Positions 44,442-55,800 of a stretch of DNA of 64,000 nucleotides are shown one piece after another. This DNA comes from Gnetum montanum. Its lineage: Eukaryota > Streptophyta > Gnetopsida > Gnetales > Gnetaceae. The position numbers and the translations under genes are program-made. Below the pieces are notes generated by a model. That model did not search any database and had not been told where the DNA came from. It worked only from the letters and a program-made list of their open reading frames with translations. The first letter of the stretch is position 1, and every line of letters begins with the position of its first letter. The stretch spans positions 365,929 through 429,928 of the forward strand of contig MNCI01015694.1 of NCBI GenBank assembly GCA_015680685.1, read 5' to 3'.

Positions 44442-47130
44442 ATGGCACCGAAACCAAGGCATCCAAGGGGAGAAGTACCATCACAACCAAGGGACAAGCA
44501 GCCACAAACGGGAAGAGGATGAGATGTGCAACACCCAGAGCACACGAAGGGCTCCCATGCAACTGGCCCCCTCCATGAAGGGCCTGATGTGGAATCTGTT
44601 CATCAGATTCTGGAAGAGGAGATCCCTAGTGAACAATCGCAAGGGGATGAAACTTTGGTGATAGCACCACAGCTTGAGGTCACCTTGACCCAAGCATGTC
44701 TCGACACTATTAGGCCAAGGGAGGTGCAACGAATGATCTTGAAAGAGTTGAACTTTGGACCATTCCTTGAGAATGCACCAGAAGAGGTGAAGCTCCAATT
44801 GCAAAACTCTCCTATGTGGCCAATCATCACATCCAGTGGTGAATGGTATTTAGGAGAGACTTATCTCTTTTGGACAAATCAGCAACTGGGGTCCAGAGTA
44901 AGAATCAAGGACATCTATGTCTCTTACTCTGCAGAAGTGATCACACAAGCTCTGGGGTTGCCTACGACCAGAGCTGATGTGGTAGAGATCTCTAAGCAAG
45001 TAGATCCTGAGGTAAAAGGGGAGTGGATTAGGCGATGGTATGGGATGGATTACAAAGATTTTGGCACTTTGACCACTGTGAAGAGGTTATATTCAAAGAT
45101 TGTGTCTTACCACCTGAACCCAACAATGAGACCCATCAAGATCATTGCCTTCTCCACTCATGCATGTGCCACTCTAAGCAAAAAATTCCTAATGAGCCAT
45201 CCACAATTGTTGTTTTTAGAGATTGAGAAAAGATTCACTAAAAGCGAATGTGGAAGGTGAACTCTACCCTTTCCCTGCTTAATTAGGAAATTATGCAAAT
45301 GGGCAGGGATAGCACAATATGCCAACGATACACTTTGGCACATCCAAATTGCCTCATGGTGAGAAATGATGAAAGACAGGACTCCAACCACCACACAAAT
45401 TGAGGAAGAGTAGCAACCACCTCCACCACCTACGCAAATAATGAGGTCAAGTCTGCAAACCATCGTAAAACATATACATGAAATCTAACAATCGCTCTTG
45501 AGCCAACAAGTGCAATCTAGAGGGACCTGTGGAGGAGAAGACCCTTTGATCTATCACCCTACAATGAGCCACCTAGAGCAAGTGGCTCGATCAGTAAGTC
45601 TACTAGAAAGAGTAGGGCCAATGTTCTCTATCACTTGAACACAAGTACCACAAGAACTAATCCTATCCAAAAATCTATGTTGAGCCAACAAGAGTAATCT
45701 AGAGGGATCGGTGGAGGAGAAGACCATTTGATCTATTGCCCTGTAATGAGCCACCTAGAGCAAGTGGCTCAATCAATAAGTTTGCTAGAAAGAGCAGGGC
45801 CAATGTTTTCTATCACTCGAACACAAGTACCTGCAAGAACTGATCCTAGTGTTCGAGAAGTAATGATATCCACCCAACAATTATGTCTTGAAATTTCAAG
45901 AAATGTCACTACTTTTTCGGTACACTTGGAGGATAGAGAGGGGGCAACAATCTTGGTGATGTAGCACCAGGGATAAGAGATTGTGGCTAAAGTGGTTGCT
46001 GACATGCTTTCTATGGCCCTCAATGCACCAGCGACACCTATACTAGATGTACATGGACTCAAAGATGTACAAGTATCTGTCAGGACTTCACATAGTAGGA
46101 TTGATGCAATCCAACATGAAGAACTATTGGACCAACTGGTGGGAACCAGGCAACCACTTTTGGATGTCTTTGATCTTCCAGATAACATCACTGTAACCCA
46201 ATCAGAGTTGCTCTTGGAAAAGGGTAAGAGCCTCATCTTGGAGGGGCAACTTGAAGTTGCTCAAGTCAATTGTCAATGCTTGGCAACAAAAGTTGCCCAA
46301 TTAAGGGCCCAACTTGCTAATCCAACTCTCCTCAACCATGAACTCTCTAGAGATGAAACTTTTCAACAGCTTCAATTCAAACTCTAGATAGTTGAGAATG
46401 AGTGAGAGTCATCAATATTTGATAAGTCCTTGGCAGACATTCATGCATATAATCTAAACAAGGACTTGATAGAGGTTCACCAAGAGAATGTTAGGTTGAC
46501 CACAAAAGTTCATCGCCTACGCAATGTTGGTGATGAAAATCAACACATGAAAAGCTTTATCCATCAATAGCAGGAAGAGCTAGCTAGGGTGAATGTTGAT
46601 GTGAGGAGGTTGGCCACTGAAAATCAAAATCTATCTATGGAGGAGGTTTGTGCCTTGTGATAGAAATCAACCATCGAAATCGCCGCTTGGAAAAGTAAAG
46701 CCCTTAAGTTTGAGAAAGTTAAAAATCATTACAGGGACCAAGTGGGATTACAGAAGGAAGTGAATGAAAAGCATATTCAAGTTTCCAAGGCCAAATTGAA
46801 CCAAGCACTCCAGCAGCTCCAAGAAGGAGGCGAGGTGTGGCAACCCATCTTTAATAGGTTGAATGCCTACAACCAAGCTAAAATCTACCTCAAGGAACTA
46901 CAAATTGAAGAAATGACAAAGTACATGGAGTTGGCCAACCTTCACTATGCAAACCTGGCTATGCTAACAGCTAGAAGACCATGGTTTGACCTAGAAAATT
47001 AAGTGGCCACCTTGTTTTCTTTATATGAGGGCAAGTTCCTCTCTGTACACTTAGGCACTTGGTGCGTCAGTAAAATTGCTGTTTTGTCATGTGTGTTGAG
47101 TCATGTGTGTTGTAATAAGAAGTTCATACC
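44442..47130 (+). pseudogene. Element C ORF3 (third ORF, coiled-coil protein)
   Basis: ORF after integrase, the position of env-like or additional ORFs in Athila elements. N-terminal half, 44442-45260: MAPKPRHPRGE, a globular region with KELNFGPFLENAPEEV, GEWYLGETYLFW, VRIKDIYVSYSAEVITQALG and SYHLNPTMRPIK. A Pro-rich and duplicated segment (45501-45856) follows, then a long charged coiled-coil half: LLEKGKSLILEGQLEVAQ, VNEKHIQVSKAKLNQALQQL and IEEMTKYMELANLHYANL. The frame switches at the duplication. No signal peptide or transmembrane segment is evident, which argues against a classical envelope. The C-terminal box of E and H is absent. Confidence 0.78.
45501..45856 (+). repeat. 182-bp tandem duplication within ORF3 of C
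   Basis: Copy one starts AGCCAACAAGTGCAATC at 45501, copy two AGCCAACAAGAGTAATC at 45683. Both encode GGGEDPLIY/GGGEDHLIY and MSHLEQVA. The period is not a multiple of three, so it moves the reading frame. Confidence 0.88.
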
Positions 47131-47170
47131 TTCCAAATTGGAATGAAACTTGAGGATGAGTTTTTACTCA

Positions 47171-47182
47171 ATTGTGGGGGTA
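47171..47182 (+). other. Element C polypurine tract
   Basis: ATTGTGGGGGTA directly before TGATGAAGCAC. Confidence 0.75.
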
Positions 47183-48088
47183 TGATGAAGCACTAAACAG
47201 TAAATGCATCGACTAGGCTACGTATACGGGGCCCTGTATACATGGTCGCATCGACACGGTCCTGTCGATGCATCTGTCCATGCATCTACATGGCCCCATT
47301 TATGCGGATCCTATTCTAGCCTATAAATAAGTGTGCTTCTACCACAAGTAGGTACCTTTTTGGTAGTTGTAGCAAAGCTCTTATAATTTGTCTTCATGAG
47401 AGTTAGAATATTTTCCAGGTGCCTGCAATAGGTGTTAGAATGGTGTTTGGCTCTTTATTTGAGCAATAATGTACCTAAGCCCATTGGTGTGAATGAAAAT
47501 AAAGATGAGCTTTTCAAGCATTCCTTGTAGCAATTGGACTTAGTCATTTGAGCATTCAATAGTTTAATATTTTTATGCTTTAATAATTTCTTAAGTTTTC
47601 ATTGTTATTACTTTAATCGTTATCATTCTTTTATAGCTTGTAAAAACCATAAGTACGACCATCTTGAAAGTAAATCCAACACTTGGAAACCCAGTGACGC
47701 TTAACATCTGGTAGCCTAGTAGTGGTTAGGGGATGCTCAAGATGTGCACAAAATATGGGATCAGATACTTATGCTAAGAAGAGTTAAGAGATAGATTAGG
47801 ATAATTATAGATTACGTAATATCCCATTTCTTACATTTCATTCCAAGAATTAGACCCGAGAAGATAAGTAAAAAAGCCATAAAAATCATTTGCCTCAATC
47901 TCACTTAACCATCACAATCAGACACATCAGAAGTGAGGTTGGGAAGACAGTGATCATTCTAACACAAGGTTTTTCTGGTTAGGGTATTGGTGTATGCAAA
48001 GTTCTTGTAGTCCATGGAATTCAACTGAGTCACGTGTGAACGCCCGTGATTTGCATGGTTGGGCATAGGGGTACCTCGCCACTCATCA
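47183..48088 (+). repeat. Element C 3' LTR
   Basis: 906 bp, TGATGAAGCACT ... GCCACTCATCA. U3 array with GGCTACGTATACGG, GCATCGACACGG and CTGTCGATGCAT; TATAAATA at 47322-47329; AAAATAAAGATGAG near 47500. Related to the F LTR. Confidence 0.9.
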
Positions 48089-48954
48089 ACAACTCCTATC
48101 TTCACATGACTCTTCCAGTTATGTTTCTCCTTTCCAACATCACTACCACCCTATTGAATACTACAAAGCTTATTCTCCACATTCAAGAAGGGATGCCACA
48201 TTTTATCCTTATCTTCATCCTACGTCTACACTTGTTCCTCCATCCTCAACACAGCTACTGCTTACGTCATTCATGCAGGATGAACTTCTAGCCTAACCAT
48301 AGAAATGCAATGCTACCATGATTTTTAATCTACAATTAGTTCATCAACAAAGGGGTTTGAAACCTCATACTTGTAAAAGACCATTCTTTCGAACCAATAG
48401 CTCTACTAAGCTCTCACAGACTTAGGAAGTTTGTCACCTTACTCCTACCTCATCCTCTACAAACCATTCCATCAGGTCCCCTTCAAACCAAATGCCATCT
48501 AAAATCCATATTATTATGCTCACCCATGCCATATCTAATTAGATCTAGGCTGGAAACCTTCCTAGGAAATTAGCTAATCTTAGGAGTCCCCTTATCTATT
48601 TATAGATTATTAGGAATGAACCATGTAAATTTCTTCTTGATTTTGGTTCTAGTATGAACTTCATGTCTCATGAGATGTTGTATACTTCCTAGAACCTACC
48701 ACCTCTTAATAAGAGCAATATCATATTGGAATTGGTAGACTACTCTATCACTATTTCATTGGAACTAGTGGAAGACATTATGACCATTATCTATGGGTGG
48801 TCTTATCCTATTTATTTCCTAGAAATCAAGGTTGAGAACTATCAAGGGAACTTCCCAATCATTATGGGAAGGGCATGGCTAAGCATTGTTGATGCAAGAA
48901 TGCGCATTAGAGATCTTTCCCTAGAGATATCTAAAGAAAAATCATTTGGAAAGA
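48089..48954 (+). pseudogene. pr: Element F gag-protease linker and protease
   Basis: Resumes F: a linker equivalent to B 20.38-20.6 kb, then PRKLANLRSPLIYL, EPCKFLLDFGSSMNFMSHEM with an intact DFG, MELVDYSITISLELVEDIMT and LSLEISKEKSFGK. The last open stretch runs 48726-48954 and stops at the H LTR, whose TGATGAG start follows aaaga. Confidence 0.8.
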
Positions 48955-49760
48955 TGATGAGTGACAAGGTACCCCTACACTCAACCATACGAATACGAGC
49001 ATTTCACGCACAATCCGGTCGAACTCCGTAGATGAGCTAGTTGTGGTATCTAGACAATTACTCTTAGATCGCAGTTTGCTATCTTCTCACTTGGACTAGT
49101 ATTAGATTTTTCACGTATGGTTTAGTCCAGAGTGAGGTGTATGATGTGTTCCTACACTAATGCTACTCCTAGGTATGATGGTAAATAATATTGACTCACT
49201 AGGAGTAGGGAGAGAGAATCTAACTAGCCTAAGTGTGATGAGCATCCATTCCTTAATCATCCATACACATCTTAGACCTTGTCCATGACTACCACTAGGA
49301 TTACCAAGCACATGGCCAAAGTATGCTACTGGGTTACCAAGCAGTCACACTTGAATGCTCTTGATTAATTCATACTCATTCCGTGTTACTAGGAGATAAG
49401 GGTAGAGAGATATTAACTAGGAAAGTAGTAAATAATAAATAAATAAATAAATAAGCTAAGTGGATGCTACAATGATGAAGTAATCTCAATATTTATTGCT
49501 GGTCATGTGCATGTCCAAGTACGTCACACTCAAATAAGGATGCCATACAATTACAATCACCACACTGCGAGCATACACTGGGAGAGAAGGGTTGAGAGGA
49601 AAAACTAATGTAAAAAGAAACTTAAACATAAATGACTCTAAAAACTGCCTACCAGATCTATCTACCTCTTATTTATAGATGAGGGGAAAGGCTGCGATAT
49701 TGCGTATGCAATACTATGTCTAGGCTATGATATCGTGGCCAACAAAATGATAACTCATCA
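48955..49760 (-). repeat. Element H 3' LTR
   Basis: 806 bp, minus strand TGATGAGTTATC ... TTGTCACTCATCA. U3 with GATATCGTAG/AATATCGC motifs, TATAAAT complement near 49672, and a polyadenylation region. Close to the G LTR. Confidence 0.85.
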
Positions 49761-49772
49761 TACCCTCACAAT
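49761..49772 (-). other. Element H polypurine tract
   Basis: Minus strand ATTGTGAGGGTA directly before the LTR; one G of the usual run is A. Confidence 0.65.
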
Positions 49773-50715
49773 TGAATGAAAACTCGTCCTCGAGTTACAG
49801 TGAGAATAAGCTTCGTTGATTACATAGTGGATAGGTATGGGATTATTGACTGGTGAGAATGGATTCATGCTACAGTGTGGGATCAGAAAAAAATTGAGAC
49901 ATAACACAAAGAATGCAAAAGAAAATCCTATAGCTAAAAAATTGATGGAACTCATGTAGTTCCTGGTGGTCGTGGCTCCTCCATGGGTGCCTTTCCCTTG
50001 TCTTGTGTTCCAGGTCTTGGGGCTTGATGGCGTTGAAGTATGACGTTGAGTTTCTCCTCTTTGGTTCAGTGATTCTATGCCATCCATGCTAATGTTCCAA
50101 TATTTGATGGCGTTGGCACCTTCCATGGGTAGGGTAGTTGCAGAAACATTTTTTTTGCCTTGACATACCAAGCCACAAACACCCGCCGTTCTTCCTCGTA
50201 GGCTCTGGCTTTGTCTCTATATTCTTGGAAATCTACAAGCCATCAAGGTAAGTCTATTGCAATACCTTTTTATCCCTGGTAGCTTACTTTAACCACCTCA
50301 ATTTTAGAGTTTGCAATCTCCATTTTTGCAATATCTTCTTGCGTTCTGCAAATTCTGTTTCATATTTGATGTAGGTGGTGGCTACCTATTGCTCGAGCTC
50401 TATTCTTGGGTTCCCTACTATTAACATGGCAAGGTTGGCATACCACAAGTTCATCAACTCCATGTATTCTATAAGGTCTTGGATCTGTAGGTTCCGATTC
50501 TTAACTTTGCCTGGTGGGCGAATGCATATGTGTCCAATATGACCCACCAGTCAGTGTGTTGAGCATTAATAGTGTTGATGTGAGCCTTGGCCATATGGAT
50601 CTCCTTCTCAATGATTTGTTTATACATCCCCACCTAGTCCCAAAAGTGCTCCTTTAGCTTTTCATGTCATTTAGCCTCATTCTTCCATGAGCTTATCTCA
50701 ATAGCCGCCTTCTGT
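49773..50715 (-). pseudogene. Element H ORF3, C-terminal part
   Basis: Minus strand, from about 50715 downward: AAIEISSWKNEA with TIEIAAWKSKA of C, IEKEIHMAKAHINTINAQ, YMELMNLWYANLAMLI with YMELANLHYANLAML, and near 50.15-49.96 kb the C-terminal box PTPSNIGTLAWM, TKEEKLNVIL and MEEPRPPGTT. Stops and frame changes throughout. The upstream part fades near 50.7-50.9 kb, where element I sequence begins. Confidence 0.68.
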
Positions 50716-53185
50716 GCTGTCCGAAATCGTCAGTGGCTGGAATGAAATGTACGCCGAGAGATTTATAGATAGACGTAGAAGACCCTATCTTCGCTTGAGG
50801 GCAAGCTAGAACTGATGAAGGTAGAGTACCTTGGGTGGTCTGCACGTGGATCAAACAATGATTTCCACAAACATATGTCGATGCAGGATATGCTGGGTTA
50901 TACATAAACGGTATGAAAATGTAAATCAGCGTGCACAAATGTAAACAAGAGATAAAAAAATGTGAACGAAAGCTGTAACAAATCTTGGCAGAAAATGGAA
51001 CAATATTATTGCATAATAAAAATTACAATGCACCGATCTAGACACAGTTGTGAATCTGACACACGGAAGATGAAGAGCCCCGGTGAATACAAGGGTGTGA
51101 TAGCATGCTAGTTCAGACTACAGGCACAGCACGGAGGTTGTATGCTTAGCATGTAGGATCCAAGTCCAGCGTACAGGATGGGTGTCATGAATGTTCTCAG
51201 TGTCGATTGCCCTGATTTTTGTCAAGATTTCCTCTAATTTTTAAACCCTGATCTGGTCAAAAATCTGGGTTTTTGTACAAGTTTGGGCACTAAACTCAGA
51301 TCTGAGATGGGGTGATTGGCTATGGAATGCTGGAATTTCAGATCGGATGACATGTGGAGCATCGATCGGGTGCAACCAAATGAAATTTTACAAGTGTGCA
51401 ACATGCCGCATGCCAACATGTGCTGCTGCACATTGGCGTGTACACGTTGGCGTGTGAATTTAGCATACAGACTTGACTAAAACAAAATAATTCATTTTTA
51501 CAAACTACTGTTACAATAGGGAGTATCCAATTTGACCCTCGGATTTGGGCTCGGATGTCACGAGAGTGCTGCTTGCAGATATTCTTGGACTTGATCTAAC
51601 ATGGTTCTGCTGATGTCTTCTACTGATGTACGCTGTGCTGCACATTGGATGGTGCACACTAGGTGTACATGCTGGGCATGCACACTGGGTGTGTAGGATG
51701 TACATGCTCAGCATGTGAACCCTAAAGTGCATGATTTCAAGGTCAAAACCCAATTTTTTTGGGCCCATGATGACGCCTAACAATTGCCCTATCTTTGAGA
51801 GCTGATGCCTTGTGAAAATATTTCCCTAGAGTGCTTGTTTCGGGTAGTCTTTGAAGTCACGCGTTGGGCATGCACACTGGGTGTATACGTTGTGTAGTAA
51901 AAACCAAGTATTTTGAGCTCAAAATTTAGCAAGGTTCGATGTCGGCTATTGCCATAGTTTGCCGTGGATCCTAGGGAACCATTTCTTGCTCGGTTCGACT
52001 TTGTTTGAAGTTATCTATGAGGTCCTCAAGCTTCAGTGATGCTGGGGAGCATCATGACTTAGCTTGATCCTTGTCAGAGAAGTACTAAGCTCAAAATTTT
52101 GTGGCATTTCATAGGCCCCTCTTTGTTGATGCTTGGAGGAATAAACCCGAGAAGCATCACAAAGAAGTACAAAGCACCACAAGTGACTTGGTAGAAACAT
52201 TATCCTTTGACACTTGACCAGATGTCATCGCACCGTGTTTCAGTAGTACATGAAATTGAGGAAATGACATTTGTAGCTGGATAGGGGGATGGAAATTGTG
52301 GAGACTGGGAACTAATCTAGGAATTGTGCATAGTGAAGAGGATGCTCTGGTGTGTATACGGGTCATGTTGATCCTTGTCAATAGCCATTGTCTAGCAGAC
52401 TTGAGACCAGGACATGAGGTGTACATCCTTTGGTGGAATAAGACTTTTGTTTAAGGTTTAAGAGGACTTGTTGGCATAACCAAAGCCATGATGATGATGT
52501 GTTACGTTCTTTGGAAGAACAGGGCCTCTGTTTGATATTAAAGGGAACCTGTTGGCAGAGAGCCAGAGCCATGTAATGAGATGTTACTTGAGCGTTTGAG
52601 ACCTGAGTACTTGCTTCTAAGACAATTGCCTTCCCGCCTAGGGCTTATATGGGAAGTGCCAAGGGTCATGTATTTCCTTTTGGCTCTTTTTTTTCGAAAG
52701 AGCTTTGTTTTAATCTTGTACTCATTGCTCAAGTGTCATGTTGTGTGTTGCAACTACTTAAAGGTGTTGCGGTGCGCAATGGTGTGCTCAATGTTTTGGA
52801 ATGCACTGGGTGTGTCTGGGGTATGACTGAGTAGAGTATGTTGAGGAATAGATGGGAAGTGTAACGGGAAATGTACTAGTGAATGGCTTGATTAACCTAG
52901 TTACGTGTATTAGGCACAATGTGATACCTTGCTGCTGTGACAAAGTGCATTCTCGTACGAATGCCTCTGAGTGTCATCCTGCAAACACAACTCCAAGAAG
53001 ATAAGAAAACCACGAGTGAGTGAGTAAGATTGGATTTGAATAGCAACTGATGAAGCAGAGGCACCAGATGAGATTTCAGGCACTGAATGTGCATGGCAGC
53101 AAGGTTGTTAAGATCAACTAGTAAGGAGGCAGCAGCTCTGATGAAATTTGAATGCAGCTACAAATCAGGAGACTAGAGATGAAGC
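50716..53185 (-). other. Probable 3' LTR and 3' UTR of Tat-like element I
   Basis: About 2.5 kb with no credible gene, lying 3' of the element I integrase. It holds clusters of palindromic TGCACACTGGGTGTACA-type motifs (51110-51190, 51400-51470, 51640-51720, 51860-51895). I could not find a matching copy on the other side of I, so LTR limits are not set. Short open frames here look like chance. Confidence 0.4.
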
Positions 53186-53189
53186 TGCC

Positions 53190-53530
53190 AGTTTGTAGTC
53201 ACAGCGGACTATCGTGGATTAGTTTCACGTCATAACCTATTGGATGGTGCCAGTTTATCGTTGTAGCGGATGGTACACTGCTAGTTTATAGTCATGGAGG
53301 ACTGTGAAGAGGCAAACCAATTTATAGTCTTAGTGGACTTTGGCAAACAAAACTGTGGTAGTTTAAATGTCATACTGGAAGGGTTCTAGTTTATTGTCAT
53401 TGCGGATGAACTGTGGTGTCAGTTTATCATCGTAATGCCAGGACGAGCTGTGGTATCAGTTTACCATCATAATTCTAGGATGAGCTGTGGTATCAGTTTA
53501 CCGTCATGATGATTCTAGGACGAGCGCATA
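53190..53530 (-). repeat. AGTTTA minisatellite, 3' UTR of element I
   Basis: Roughly ten diverged units like CAGTTTATAGTCATGGCGGA (plus strand), starting right after the integrase end. Such tandem repeats are known in the 3' UTRs of Tat/Ogre elements. Confidence 0.7.
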
Positions 53531-53539
53531 CCTGAGTTC

Positions 53540-54600
53540 ATGTTCAAATGTAGAATGGTTTTAAGTACAAGTGGTTCATCGGATGTGCGAGTTCATTTCC
53601 ATTCATATCAGCTAGTTTAAATGCTCCGTTGTCGAATGCTTTGGTGACCAAGTAGGGTCCTTCCCAATTGGTTGAGAATTTGTCCAAGAGTTTCCAAATA
53701 GCTTTGAGTACAAGGTCACCTTCCTTGATCGGGCGTTTATGGATATCGTGTTGATGGCACCGTCGTTGCTACTTTTGGTACCATTTGATCTGATCAAGCG
53801 CATGTGTGCATTCCTCCTCCACCAAGTCCAAGTCAACAATGTGCAAGTCATTGTTTTGATCTTTGTCGAGGAGTCCAGAGAGCATAATCCTTAAGGATGG
53901 CACCTACAGCTCCAAAGGTAAAACTACTTTTGAACCATAAAAAGGACTATATGGCATTTTACCTGTGGAAGTCCGATGTGTAGTGCGATAAGCCCATAGT
54001 GCGTATACTAACTGTTCATGCCATTTTCTCTTGCTCTGCATAAGCATCTTCTTTAGCACTAAGATGATAATCTTATTTGTAGCTTTGGCTTGTCCATTGC
54101 TCTGAGGATAGTAAGGGGATGAAAATGAATGTTTGATCCCTAAGCTTTCATAGAAAGTTCTAGTTTTGACACTACTGAACTGTGGCCCATTATCAGTGAT
54201 GATGGTCATCGGGATGCCAAAACGGGTTACGATGTTTTCTAGAATGAAGTTGCATATGTGGTCTTTTGAAGGGGAATAGCTTCTACCCATTTTGTGAAAT
54301 ATTCAATTGTGGTTATGATGAAGCTATGTCCTACGAAAGACGGGGGAGTTATTGGTCCAATGATGTCTAACCCCCATTTCTGGAAAGGCCATGTGATTTG
54401 AGCTATATGCAATTCATTGGGTGGGACATGTATGATATTACCATGCTTTTGATGTGTGTCACACGTTTTGACCTTCGAGACACAGTCGTACTCCTTGTGT
54501 GGCCAATAGTATCCTAAACGCCTTATTTTGATTGCCATTTCTTTGGGCACTATGTGCCCTCTGCAAAGTCCTTCATGTACTTGCTCCATAATGGTCTAGC
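53540..54600 (-). pseudogene. int: Element I integrase
   Basis: N-terminal finger: MEQVHEGLCRGHI ... KVKTCDTHQKHG. Core: WGLDIIGPITP (first Asp), KWVEAIPLQK, then after a one-base shift TIITDNGPQFSS (second Asp) and YYPQSNGQAKATNK, where the third catalytic acid is Lys. Then YALWAYRTTHRTSTGKMPYS. C-terminal: RPIKEGDLVLKAIWK, FSTNWEGPYLVTK and HLYLKPFY, ending near 53540. Confidence 0.87.
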
Positions 54601-54689
54601 CCTCCATACTACTGACACATCTTAATAGGATGCCTTCATAGGACCAACGACACAACATGTTACCTACCAATGCATACTATTAAGAACAT

Positions 54690-55400
54690 TTTCGTACTAT
54701 GTCCTTTTGTGCATTCGCAGATGTTGAGGCAGTTCACCGTGTAAAAGGTACTCCTTTATGTTGTCGTACCATTCTACGGTCTGCATTGTACTAACGGATG
54801 TAATCGATAATTCATCAGAAGTATCAGTTATGGGTTTAGTGCAACTAATTATAGAGCTGGGCAACATGTGGAACATATTTGGCGACATATTTAGAGCTAA
54901 TGTTGCAAGTGCATCTGTGATGGTGTTATCATTTCTGGAAATATGTTGCACATCTACATTTTTGAATTGCTTCAGTAAGTGCTTAGTCAAATCACAGTAT
55001 GGTTGTAAGTGTTGCGCTTTGCACACATAAACATCTATGACTTGATTTAGAACTAATTGTGAATCACCTCTGACTACCAGTTGTGTGATGTCTGAAGCTA
55101 ATGCTGCCATGAGACCTCTAAGGAGACCTTCGTACTCTACTATGTTGTTGGTACAATGAAAGTTAAAATAGTAAGCAAAGGGTTGGATCTCCCTAGAGGG
55201 ATAGGTGATGATGGCAGCAACACTTCCCCCTCGAGAGGTGGATGCTCCATCAAAGTTCAAAATGGCATCGTAGTCATCGGATACTGTGTCTATTGCGCTC
55301 ACATTTTCATCCGAGAACTCTGGCTCTATTGCTGCTCGATCATGCATTGGTGATGTAGTCATTTGAGTTGGTATGGCTTGACCCTTAACTGATGATTATG
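54690..55400 (-). pseudogene. Element I second (archaeal-type) RNase H
   Basis: ILNFDGASTSRGGSVAAIIT (first Asp box), NNIVEYEGLLRGLMAAL (Glu), LVVRGDSQLVLNQV (Asp) and HISRNDNTITDALATLA (Asp). An extra RNase H between the RT-linked RNase H and integrase is characteristic of the Tat lineage. The stretch 55362-54697 is open for 221 codons, the best-preserved coding part of the element. Confidence 0.88.
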
Positions 55401-55404
55401 CTAT

Positions 55405-55800
55405 GTAGTGTAGGTCAAACTCAGCTATCATGGCTTTCCAACGAGCTATTCTACTCGACTCGTAAATGTTTCCTGTGATGGCTCTGAGTACATTATCCTT
55501 ACAGATTATATTGACTTGGTTATGGAATAGGTAATGTCACCATTTCTTTAAGGAAAAGACAAGGGCTAAGCATGACCTTTCAACCTCATTGTACCTCTTC
55601 TCATGGGCTACTAATGCATGACTTAAGTAATAAACAGGGGCTTCAGTTCCGTCATCTCGTTTTTGGCAAAGCATAGATGCGATTGATGAGTCAAAAGTAG
55701 TAAGATAGATGTAGAACAATTTATCATTTCAAGGTGGATAAATTGTGGGTAGTTGAACAAGCGCTGTTTTAATATTGTCAAATGCTTCCTGGTGCTATGA
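55405..55800 (-). pseudogene. rnh: Element I RT-linked RNase H and connection
   Basis: FYIYLTTFDSSIASMLCQKR, DGTEAPVYYLSHALVAHEKR, YNEVERSCLALVFSLKKW, then a stop and the connection region (ARWKAMIAEFDLHYI, KGQAIP). The first Asp of the usual box is altered, so the domain may be vestigial even in the intact ancestor, as the second RNase H could serve. Confidence 0.82.

Larger units (their letters stand above)
35783..48088 (+). mobile_element. Element C: best-preserved Athila-like element with ORF3
   Basis: Order: truncated 5' LTR, PBS, gag, protease, RT, RNase H, integrase, spacer with paired hairpins, internal promoter, leader intron, ORF3, polypurine tract, 3' LTR. The retained 5' LTR part is about 94 percent identical to the 3' LTR by eye. 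It lies within gag of F. Most enzymatic motifs are readable, but stops and a few shifts inactivate it. Confidence 0.9.
33299..48954 (+). mobile_element. Element F: Athila-like, interrupted by C and H
   Basis: Visible: 5' LTR (33299-34228), PBS, gag (34350-35782), then element C, then a gag-protease linker and protease (48089-48954), then the H LTR. The F sequence around C is not contiguous: the end of gag and its knuckle are missing, along with the first two thirds of the C 5' LTR. RT onward is not in the window. Confidence 0.75.

Noticed and set aside
44442-47130. ORF3 as a classical retroviral envelope gene
   Set aside because: No signal peptide, transmembrane anchor or Cys-rich ectodomain is visible; the product is soluble-looking and coiled-coil rich.
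1933-49760. G and H being two ends of one element
   Set aside because: Both are minus-strand, but G shows a 5' LTR with PBS at the left and H a 3' LTR with PPT at the right, the wrong order for one element.
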